NCBI GenBank assembly: GCA_934149155.1
Contig: CAKPDZ010000044.1
Span: 1-11,804, forward strand
Length of the DNA: 11,804 bases
Direction of reading: 5' to 3'
Origin: an uncultured Clostridia bacterium
GTDB lineage: Bacteria; Bacillota; Clostridia; TANB77; CAG-508
Shown here: in pieces, positions 5,879 through 11,804 of the stretch
Layout of the letters: each line of letters begins with the position of its first letter
Numbering within the stretch: position 1 is the first letter of the stretch
Position numbers and translations under genes: made by a program
The notes under the pieces: generated by a model
The model's database searches: none
What the model saw: the letters and a program-made list of their open reading frames with translations, nothing else
What the model was told of the DNA's origin: nothing

Positions 5879-6565
5879 ATGGGAATATTAAAATTAGAAA
5901 ATGTATGTTACAGATATAAAGATGCACCAAAAGATAGTTATGTATTTAAAAATATAAACTATGATTTTGAAGAAGGTAAAATGTATGCAATAAAAGGAAA
6001 AAGTGGAAGTGGAAAAACAACATTATTATCACTTATTACGGGATTAGAAAATTGCACAGAAGGTCAAATTTTATATGATGGTAAAGAATTAAAAAAGATG
6101 AATTTAGATACTTATAGAAATACAGATATAGGAATTGTATTTCAAAGTTATAATTTATTACCAAGACTCACTGCATTAGAAAATATAATTTTATCAATGG
6201 ATATTAGTAAAGTAAAAGTAGAAGATAAAAAACAAAAAGCTTTAGAGTTAATGAAAAGTGTAGGACTTTCAGAAGATAAAGCAAATAGAAAGATACTAAA
6301 ACTTTCTGGAGGAGAACAACAACGTATTGCTATTGCAAGAAGTTTGGCTTATAATCCTAAAATTATTATTGCAGATGAGCCTACAGGAAATTTGGATAAA
6401 GATACAGAAAACGAGATTTTGAAAATATTTAAAAGATTGGCAAAAGATGAAAATAAGTGTATTGTAATTGTTACACATTCTCAAAATGTTTGTGATAATG
6501 TAGATATAGTATATGATTTGCAAAAAAAAAGATGTTCTATAATAAGAGAGCCTTTTAATCTATAG
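5879..6565 (+). CDS. ABC transporter ATP-binding protein, MacB/LolD-like
   Basis: This 228-residue ATPase is of standard length for the family and energises the permease encoded immediately upstream. The Walker A is GKSGSGKTT at residues 40-48, the Q-loop has Q89 in VFQSYNLLP, and the signature is LSGGEQQR at 142-149. The Walker B is IIIADEPTGNLD with D166 and E167, and the H-loop has H200 in VTHSQ. All catalytic motifs are intact. The DEPTGNLD form and the adjoining FtsX-type permease place it in the MacB/LolD/FtsE-like group of mechanotransmission ATPases. GAGGAG precedes the ATG. The gene ends about 75 nt before a strong bidirectional terminator. Confidence 0.95.
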   Translation: MGILKLENVCYRYKDAPKDSYVFKNINYDFEEGKMYAIKGKSGSGKTTLLSLITGLENCTEGQILYDGKELKKMNLDTYRNTDIGIVFQSYNLLPRLTALENIILSMDISKVKVEDKKQKALELMKSVGLSEDKANRKILKLSGGEQQRIAIARSLAYNPKIIIADEPTGNLDKDTENEILKIFKRLAKDENKCIVIVTHSQNVCDNVDIVYDLQKKRCSIIREPFNL

Positions 6566-6638
6566 AAATGTAAATTTATTGTAAAGCAACATCAAGTATT
6601 AATACAAAAACAGAAAAAATAGAACTATATAAAATAAT

Positions 6639-6668
6639 AAAAACGTATGGAAAAACCATACGTTTTTT
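6639..6668. terminator. Bidirectional intrinsic terminator after the ABC ATPase
   Basis: A perfect CGTATGG (6644-6650) / CCATACG (6656-6662) stem with an AAAAA loop is flanked by five A on the left and six T on the right. It therefore ends plus-strand transcription from the ABC operon. Read from the other strand it also gives a T-rich tail just after the stop of the small minus-strand gene (6672). Confidence 0.88.
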
Positions 6669-6671
6669 GGA

Positions 6672-6866
6672 TTATAGCTTATGAAAGACAACTATAGCAT
6701 GTGCAAATGTGATAATTCTAATTATTATACAAACTGGAATGCAAATAAATGATAATATAAAAAATACATTATTTTTATTGCCAGAATATAAAATAAAGAA
6801 AATTAGTGACATCCATGCTATAAATGAAGATGATTTATCTAACAAATCCATTATCCGTTTCAGCAT
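6672..6866 (-). CDS. Small membrane protein of unknown function (64 aa)
   Basis: I do not recognise a family. The 64-residue product starts MLKRIMDLLDKSSS, a short amphipathic basic N-terminus. Two hydrophobic segments follow, at about residues 16-28 and 34-53 (FFILSFICIPVCIIIRII), and then a short tail ending HKL. The gene is supported by AAGGAGGTAC at 6871-6880, six bases from the ATG. A consensus-like promoter lies upstream and a terminator downstream, so it is a complete monocistronic unit. The opposite-strand frame over the same bases begins at a GTG without a ribosome binding site. Placed beside an ABC transporter, it could be a small regulatory or accessory membrane protein or a membrane-active peptide, but nothing in the sequence decides this. 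Confidence 0.65.
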   Translation of the reverse strand: MLKRIMDLLDKSSSFIAWMSLIFFILYSGNKNNVFFILSFICIPVCIIIRIITFAHAIVVFHKL

Positions 6867-6870
6867 AAGC

Positions 6871-6880
6871 GTACCTCCTT
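6871..6880 (-). promoter_or_regulatory. Ribosome binding site of the small membrane protein gene
   Basis: On the minus strand this reads AAGGAGGTAC, a near-complete match to the 3' end of 16S rRNA, with good spacing to the ATG at 6866. It is the main reason for calling this short gene real and for choosing this strand. Confidence 0.8.
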
Positions 6881-6899
6881 ATAATTTAATCCTATAAGT

Positions 6900-6928
6900 A
6901 GTATAACATAAAAAGTATAATATTGCAA
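6900..6928 (-). promoter_or_regulatory. Predicted promoter of the small membrane protein gene
   Basis: On the minus strand a TTGCAA -35 box (6923-6928) and a TATACT -10 box (6900-6905) are separated by 17 bp. The start of transcription would lie near 6893, close upstream of the ribosome binding site. Confidence 0.6.
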
Positions 6929-7030
6929 AAAAAACTAATTATGCTATAAATAAATGATCTTTAAAATATATGAAAATTACGGATTTTTTATATAATTAAT
7001 AAAATCTAAAGAAATAATGTAAAATAATTC

Positions 7031-7059
7031 TTGATAAAAATGAAACAAAATGTTAAAAT
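7031..7059 (+). promoter_or_regulatory. Predicted promoter of the glycosyltransferase/acyltransferase operon
   Basis: TTGATA (7031-7036) and TAAAAT (7054-7059) are separated by 17 bp, about 35 nt upstream of the first ATG (7094). This is a vegetative-type promoter. I do not see an obvious sporulation sigma-factor site despite the nearby spoIVA. The rest of 6929-7030 is AT-rich with no further structure that I can support. Confidence 0.55.
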
Positions 7060-7093
7060 TAATAAGTGAAAAAAATTAAAAGAAGAGGATGAG

Positions 7094-7933
7094 ATGATAA
7101 ACTTATTATTATGTGGAAACGAAAAAGTATTTGATGGAGCTCTAACAGAGCTAATATCAATAACAAACAGAACACAAGAAGCAATTAAATGTTATATATT
7201 CACAGCAGAATTAACAAGAATAAAACCAGAATATACAGCAATAAATGAAGAACAAGTAAAATTTTTAGACGAAGTAGTTAAACAAAAAAATTCAAAAAAT
7301 CAAGTAATAAGAATAGATGTAACAGACATATATGAAGAACAATTTAAAAATTGTGCAAATGAAGGGGCATATTGTACACCATACACATTATTACGTTTAT
7401 TAGCAGATTTAGTACCAGCAATTCCTGAAAAAATATTATATTTAGATATAGATATGATGGCAGGTGGAGATATATCTGAGTTGTATAACATAGATATTAC
7501 AGAATATGAATATGCAGCAGTAAAAGAAAAATATGGATCTTGGTTAATAAGACCAGATTATATAAATGCAGGAATGCTATTATTAAATATGAAAAAAATA
7601 AAAGAAACAAAGCTTTTAGAAAAAGCAAGAGAAAGAATAAAAACTAAAAAAATGTTATTTGCGGATCAAGATGCAATATTTTGGTCAACAACCAAAAAGA
7701 AAATTATACCAAGAATATATAATGAACAATCAAAATTTAATAAAAAAGACACAGTAATATGTCATTTTTGTAAAAGACTATTGTTGTTACCATATCCGCA
7801 TACAGAAAATTTTAAACAATGGAATGTAGAAGAAGTTCATAAGGTTCTAAAATGTTATTATTTTGACAAAGATTTAGAAGAATATTTAAAATTAAAAGAA
7901 GAATACAATACAAGAATGAAAGAGGAAGTTTAA
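7094..7933 (+). CDS. GT8-family glycosyltransferase
   Basis: This 279-residue protein is a retaining GT8 glycosyltransferase of the GT-A fold, the group that includes LgtC and glycogenin. It shows the Mn/nucleotide-sugar DxD motif as LYLDIDMM (D118, D120), then INAGMLLLNM at 157-166 and FADQDAIFW at 189-197. A CHFC near residue 228 provides the C-terminal histidine expected for metal binding. The N-terminus is shorter and less typical than in its downstream paralogue, lacking the usual opening strand with a clear nucleotide-binding signature. There is no signal peptide or membrane helix, so it acts in the cytoplasm or at the inner face of the membrane. Its stop is immediately followed by the next ATG, so the two genes are coupled. 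The donor and acceptor sugars cannot be told from sequence. Confidence 0.87.
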   Translation: MINLLLCGNEKVFDGALTELISITNRTQEAIKCYIFTAELTRIKPEYTAINEEQVKFLDEVVKQKNSKNQVIRIDVTDIYEEQFKNCANEGAYCTPYTLLRLLADLVPAIPEKILYLDIDMMAGGDISELYNIDITEYEYAAVKEKYGSWLIRPDYINAGMLLLNMKKIKETKLLEKARERIKTKKMLFADQDAIFWSTTKKKIIPRIYNEQSKFNKKDTVICHFCKRLLLLPYPHTENFKQWNVEEVHKVLKCYYFDKDLEEYLKLKEEYNTRMKEEV

Positions 7934-9736
7934 ATGGAAAAATATCAAGAAATAATACCAATATTCTTTGCCGTTGATGATGAATATGTACCGTTTTTAG
8001 CAGTAACATTGCAATCATTGGTAAATAATGCATCACAAGAAAATTATTATGTGATAAAAGTGTTATATACTAATATGAGCGAAGAAAGTAAAGAAAAAAT
8101 AAGTAAATATACAAGAGAAAATGTAAATATAGAATATGTAGATTTAAATTATTATATAGAGAAAATAAAAGGAAAATTATACACAAGAGATTATTTCTCA
8201 ATGACAACATATTTTAGATTATTTATATCAAATCTATATCCGCAATATAATAAAGCAATATATTTAGACTGTGATATAGTGTTATTAAAAGATATAGCAG
8301 AGTTATACAATATAGATATTGGAGATAATTTATTAGGAGCAGTACCTGATGATATAATTCAAAAAAATGAAGTATTCCAAGAATATGTAGAAAAAGTAGT
8401 AGGAGTTGCTAGTTATAAAACATATTTTAATGCCGGAATGCTAGTGATGAATTTAGATGAACTTAGAAAATTTCAATTTCAAGAAAAGTTTTTATATTTA
8501 TTAGAAAATATAAAATTTTCAGTAGTTCAAGATCAAGATTACTTAAATAGAATCTGTAAAGGAAGAGTAAAACTTATAGAAACAGCATGGAATTTAATGC
8601 CTACAGCAAGTGATGATATGAAAGAAGAAGATATAAAACTAATTCATTATAATTATCAATATAAACCATGGCATTATAATGATATAAGATTTGGAAAATA
8701 TTTTTGGGAACTTGCAAAGCAAACAGAATTTTATGATACAATTTATAAAATAAAAGAAGATTTTTCAGATGAAATGAAATATAAAGATAGAGAAGCGGAT
8801 ATTGCATTAAGAGAACTTGCACAAAAAGAGTCAGACTGTGTTGGTGATGATAGAATATATAGAAATGTTCAAGTAACAGAAAAATCACAAGAAAGAATAG
8901 AAATATTAGAAAAAATAAAACAATTAGAAAAAGAAGGAAAATTTGATGTTGATGCAGAAAATGATCCACCTACAATAGAATTAACACCTGAAAATGTAGA
9001 CTATCTAAAAACAAAAAGAACAAATAAATGGAAAAATAAATTTGCTAACAAACTAGGAGAAAGATTTTTAGATGCAATAATAAAAGATAATAAATTAATT
9101 ATAAAAGATGTAGAAGGACTTGAATATTTAAGTGAAATGAAAAATGGAGCGTTAATAACATGTAATCATTTTAACCCATTTGATTCATTTACAATAGAAG
9201 AAATTTTTTCATTATCAGGACAAAGAAAAAAGAAAAAATTATATAAAGTTATAAGAGAAGGAAATTATACAAACTTTCCAGGATTTTATGGTTTTTTATT
9301 CAGAAATGCAGACACATTACCATTAAGTTCAAATACAAGAACAATGATAAATTTTATGAAAGCAGCTGATACTATCTTAAAAAGAGGAGATTTTATATTA
9401 ATTTATCCAGAACAAAGCTTATGGTGGAATTATGAAAAACCAAAGCCATTAAAAAATGGAGCATATAAAATTGCTACAAGAAGTAATGTGCCAGTAATAC
9501 CAATCTTTATAACAATGAAAGATAGCAATATTATTGGTGAAGATGGATTTCCTGTAAAAGAATATTATGTACATATAGAAAAGCCAATTTATCCAGACGT
9601 AACATTATCTGAAAAAGAAAATGTAGAAGAAATGAAAAATAAAAATTTTGAAGTTTGGAAAAATATATATGAAGAATTTTATGGAATTCCATTAGAATAT
9701 ACAACAATAAAAGAGGAAATAAATGAAGAAATCTAA
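7934..9736 (+). CDS. Fusion protein: GT8 glycosyltransferase plus lysophospholipid-type (PlsC-like) acyltransferase
   Basis: This 600-residue protein has two enzymatic halves. Residues 8-270 form a full GT8 domain: FFAVDDEYV at 11-19, TRDYFSMTTYFRLF at 84-97, the DxD motif YLDCDIV (D112, D114), FNAGMLVMN at 165-173, VQDQDYLN at 198-205 and HYNYQYKPW at 238-246. A charged, probably helical linker covers about 275-375. Residues 375-575 form an acyltransferase domain with the catalytic HX4D motif as NHFNPFD (H412, D417), a substrate motif around REGNYTNFPG and the YPEQS motif at 491-495. No transmembrane helix is evident. The gene abuts the preceding GT8 gene with no gap and overlaps the next by 14 nt. 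A natural inference is a membrane-associated enzyme that glycosylates and acylates one product. The domain calls are strong; the product is unknown. Confidence 0.9.
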   Translation: MEKYQEIIPIFFAVDDEYVPFLAVTLQSLVNNASQENYYVIKVLYTNMSEESKEKISKYTRENVNIEYVDLNYYIEKIKGKLYTRDYFSMTTYFRLFISNLYPQYNKAIYLDCDIVLLKDIAELYNIDIGDNLLGAVPDDIIQKNEVFQEYVEKVVGVASYKTYFNAGMLVMNLDELRKFQFQEKFLYLLENIKFSVVQDQDYLNRICKGRVKLIETAWNLMPTASDDMKEEDIKLIHYNYQYKPWHYNDIRFGKYFWELAKQTEFYDTIYKIKEDFSDEMKYKDREADIALRELAQKESDCVGDDRIYRNVQVTEKSQERIEILEKIKQLEKEGKFDVDAENDPPTIELTPENVDYLKTKRTNKWKNKFANKLGERFLDAIIKDNKLIIKDVEGLEYLSEMKNGALITCNHFNPFDSFTIEEIFSLSGQRKKKKLYKVIREGNYTNFPGFYGFLFRNADTLPLSSNTRTMINFMKAADTILKRGDFILIYPEQSLWWNYEKPKPLKNGAYKIATRSNVPVIPIFITMKDSNIIGEDGFPVKEYYVHIEKPIYPDVTLSEKENVEEMKNKNFEVWKNIYEEFYGIPLEYTTIKEEINEEI

Positions 9737-10502
9737 ACAAGTATATTATTATAAAGATGAATTAAATGATGAATTTTCAGGAGCAGAAATCACACCAAGG
9801 ATTATAGATGAAAACTATAAATACATACATAAAAATCCTTTGTGGGATTTTTGTTCTTTTTTATTGCAAAATGTATTAAGTATGCCAATAAAACTTATTT
9901 ATGGAAAATTCAAACTAAAAATAAAATATATAGGAAAAGAAAAATTAAAGCCATATAAAAAAGATTCTTATTTTGTATATGTAAATCATACACAGGTATT
10001 TGCAGATGTTTTTATTCCAAGTTTGCCAATGTATCCAAAAAGAAATCATTTTATTGTAAATCCAGAAAATGTTTCTATGAAATTTTTAGGAAACTCTATT
10101 CAATTACTTGGAGCAATCCCAATACCTAATAATAAAAATGGAATGAAAAATTTTATAAATGCAATAGAAACACATATTGATAAAGGACATCCTATAACAA
10201 TTTATCCAGAAGCACATATATGGCCATTTTATACAAAAATAAGACCATTTAAAGCAGTGTCATTTAAATATCCTGTGCAATATAAAAAACCTACTTTTTG
10301 TATGACTAATACATATCAAAGTTATGGAAAGAATAAAGATAAATTTAAAATGGTTACTTATATTGATGGCCCATTTTTTTCGAAAAATGAGTTGAGTTTG
10401 CAAGAACAAAAACATGATTTAAGAAATCAGGTTTATAATTGTATGGTTGAAAGAAGTAAAAATAGTAATATTGAAATAATAGAGTATAAGAAAAAAGAAT
10501 AG
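9723..10502 (+). CDS. PlsC-like (LPLAT) acyltransferase, divergent active-site spacing
   Basis: This 259-residue protein belongs to the lysophospholipid/1-acyl-glycerol-3-phosphate acyltransferase superfamily. A hydrophobic stretch at about 42-60 may bind the membrane. The catalytic motif reads VNHTQVFAD, with H89 and D95, so five residues rather than four separate His from Asp. The second half has IYPEAHIWPFYTKIRPF at 160-176, a recognisable motif III variant. The start codon lies inside the preceding gene, with AGAGGAAAT just upstream, and the 14-nt overlap implies coupled translation. It is a different sub-type from the acyltransferase half of the fusion protein, so the operon probably carries two successive or alternative acylation steps. 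The acyl donor and acceptor are not predictable here. Confidence 0.85.
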   Translation: MKKSKQVYYYKDELNDEFSGAEITPRIIDENYKYIHKNPLWDFCSFLLQNVLSMPIKLIYGKFKLKIKYIGKEKLKPYKKDSYFVYVNHTQVFADVFIPSLPMYPKRNHFIVNPENVSMKFLGNSIQLLGAIPIPNNKNGMKNFINAIETHIDKGHPITIYPEAHIWPFYTKIRPFKAVSFKYPVQYKKPTFCMTNTYQSYGKNKDKFKMVTYIDGPFFSKNELSLQEQKHDLRNQVYNCMVERSKNSNIEIIEYKKKE

Positions 10503-10533
10503 TCAACAGTTTGTTGTTTTACTATTCTTTTTT
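10491..10533. terminator. Bidirectional intrinsic terminator between the acyltransferase operon and spoIVA
   Basis: The arms AAAAAAGAATAGT (10491-10503) and ACTATTCTTTTTT (10521-10533) pair perfectly, enclosing a second small stem CAACA/TGTTG (10504-10516). The A-tract on one side and the T-tract on the other make it work in both directions. The left arm overlaps the last codons of the acyltransferase gene, and the spoIVA stop is at 10539-10541. Confidence 0.88.
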
Positions 10534-10538
10534 GTTAA

Positions 10539-11804
10539 TTATAATATAATACAAATTAGTCCGCCAGAACCCTCATTAACAATACGTTCTAAAGTTTCTT
10601 GAAGTTTCATTTGAGCTTCAACAGGCATTTTTGCAAGTTTAGTTTGTAGTCCTTCATTAACAAGTTCATTCAAGCTCTTACCAAAGATGTTAGAACTCCA
10701 AATACTTGTAGGATCATTTTCAAATCCAGAAAGAAGATAATTAACTAATTCTTCAGACTGTTTTTCAGAACCAACAATAGGAGAAACTTCAGTAGTTACA
10801 TTAGTTTTTATCATGTGGATTGATGGTGCGGTAGCTCTTAATCTCACACCAAAGCGAGAACCTTGTTTTACCATTTCTGGTTCTTCTAATACTAGCTCAT
10901 CAATAGATGGTGTGACGATTCCATAACCTTTAGTTTTTACTTCTTCTAAAGCATATGCAATTTTATCATATTTCTTTTTTGTAGTAGACAAATCACTCAT
11001 AATAGAGAAAAGTTCGCCTTCATTTGTAATTTCCATGCCAGTCATTTCAGAAAGTACATTATAAAATAATTCATCTTTTAATTGAATAGAAATGCAAACT
11101 TTACCTGTGCCAAGCATAATATTATCAACAAAAGTTTTAGAAATTATGTCAGTACTCTCAATTTTAGAAACACAATTAGAAACATCTTTTAAAGCAGAAA
11201 TATCAGTAAAAGCATTTTGTAATTGTTCAAATAACTTAGTTTTTAAAGGATGAGAAAAATCTAAACCATCAATCCATTTAGGAAAACTAATTTTAATCTC
11301 GTCAACAGGAAATTCGTAAAGAAGATTTGCAAACATTGAATTTATATCATCAGCAGTTAAATCTTCACAATTGATAGGCATAACTTTAGTGTTATATTTA
11401 TCAGATAATTGTACAGCCAACTCTCTTGCCTCAGGAGAAGATGGATTAGCACAATTTAATAAAATTATAAAAGGTTTGTTAATTGCACGAAGTTCATTAA
11501 CAACACGTTCTTCGGCTTTTACATAATCATCACGAGGAATATCTGTAACACTACCATCAGTAGTTATTAAAATACCAATAGTAGAATGTTCTTCAATGAC
11601 CTTTTTAGTACCAATTTCAGCAGCAGTTTCGAAAGGAATTTCTTCTTCAGACCAGGGAGTTTTAACCATTCTTGGCATGTCATCTTCTAAATATCCAATT
11701 GCATTATCAACTAGGTAGCCAACGCAATCAACTAAACGAGTTTTTAATTTTAAATTTTTATCTATTGTAATTTCTACAGCCTCATTAGGAACGAACTTTG
11801 GCTC
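10539..11804 (-). CDS. spoIVA: Stage IV sporulation protein A, spore-coat basal ATPase (N-terminus cut by window edge)
   Basis: The reading frame stays open to the window edge, so 421 codons plus a stop are present. From memory Bacillus SpoIVA is about 490 residues, so roughly the first 70, including the Walker A loop, are missing. The visible part begins EPKFVPNEAVEI and then has the LVDCVGY Walker-B-like motif, PRMVKTPW, IPFETAAEIGTKKVI and EEHSTIGILITTDGS. The middle domain is followed by the conserved C-terminal region GSRFGVRLRATAPSIHMIK, GSEKQSEELV and LERIVNEGSGGLICIIL. SpoIVA polymerises by ATP hydrolysis on the forespore outer surface and nucleates coat assembly. The internal ATG at 11678 is not the start, because family similarity continues upstream. 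Expression is expected in the mother cell, but the promoter is outside the window. It converges on the acyltransferase operon. Confidence 0.97.
   Translation of the reverse strand, partial: EPKFVPNEAVEITIDKNLKLKTRLVDCVGYLVDNAIGYLEDDMPRMVKTPWSEEEIPFETAAEIGTKKVIEEHSTIGILITTDGSVTDIPRDDYVKAEERVVNELRAINKPFIILLNCANPSSPEARELAVQLSDKYNTKVMPINCEDLTADDINSMFANLLYEFPVDEIKISFPKWIDGLDFSHPLKTKLFEQLQNAFTDISALKDVSNCVSKIESTDIISKTFVDNIMLGTGKVCISIQLKDELFYNVLSEMTGMEITNEGELFSIMSDLSTTKKKYDKIAYALEEVKTKGYGIVTPSIDELVLEEPEMVKQGSRFGVRLRATAPSIHMIKTNVTTEVSPIVGSEKQSEELVNYLLSGFENDPTSIWSSNIFGKSLNELVNEGLQTKLAKMPVEAQMKLQETLERIVNEGSGGLICIIL

Noticed and set aside
6676..6684. A GCTTATGAA copy, matching the end of the inverted-repeat element
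   Set aside because: It is a nine-base match in AT-rich sequence with no further similarity to the arm, and it lies in the 3' end of the small membrane protein gene, so it is most likely chance.
6709..6897. Plus-strand 62-codon frame opposite the small membrane protein gene
   Set aside because: It starts at a GTG with no ribosome binding site or promoter, while the minus strand has a complete set of expression signals.
8601..8969. Minus-strand hydrophobic frame of 122 codons opposite the linker of the fusion protein
   Set aside because: Its Leu/Phe-rich composition follows from antisense reading of AT-rich, Lys/Glu-rich codons. It has no ribosome binding site and no family resemblance.

Overview
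The window is very AT-rich. Its genes favour AGA, ACA, GCA, CCA and TTA/ATA codons and carry strong AGGAGG-type ribosome binding sites. It includes spoIVA, a spore-coat morphogenesis ATPase gene found in endospore-forming Firmicutes, so a low-G+C spore-forming member of the Clostridia is the best guess. I cannot name a genus from sequence alone.

Layout. (1) 1-1103, plus strand: the last codons of mnmA (tRNA 2-thiouridylase), then tcdA (t6A dehydratase) overlapping it, then an 83-codon gene of unknown function. This looks like a tRNA-modification operon. (2) 1105-2845, plus strand: an OmpR-type response regulator and its sensor kinase, overlapping by ATGA. (3) 2854-3870, minus strand: a PIN-domain protein with foreign-looking codon use. 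(4) 3871-4254: a regulatory region holding the PIN promoter, a response-regulator-like operator/promoter and a 172-bp element bounded by 39-nt inverted repeats. (5) 4255-6565, plus strand: an FtsX/MacB-like ABC permease and its ATPase. (6) 6672-6866, minus strand: a 64-codon small membrane protein gene with its own promoter and ribosome binding site. (7) 7094-10502, plus strand: three tightly coupled genes encoding a GT8 glycosyltransferase, a GT8-acyltransferase fusion, and a second acyltransferase. (8) 10539-11804, minus strand: spoIVA, truncated by the window edge. Bidirectional hairpin terminators separate the convergent units.

How the parts work together. The strongest new observation is that the promoter regions of the two-component system and of the ABC transporter share one architecture: TTCAAT, 5 bp, TTCAAT, 10 bp, then a TATAAT-like -10 box (1105-1137 and 3983-4015). 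An 11-bp direct-repeat period abutting the -10 is what OmpR-family activators bind. This suggests that the regulator controls both itself and the transporter, although a minus-strand PIN gene now lies between them. The inverted-repeat element lies between the predicted transporter promoter and its start codon, so it would be transcribed as a long hairpin in the leader. The second system of interest is the three-gene operon with two GT8 modules and two acyltransferase modules, which I infer to build an acylated glycan or glycolipid; its substrate is unknown.
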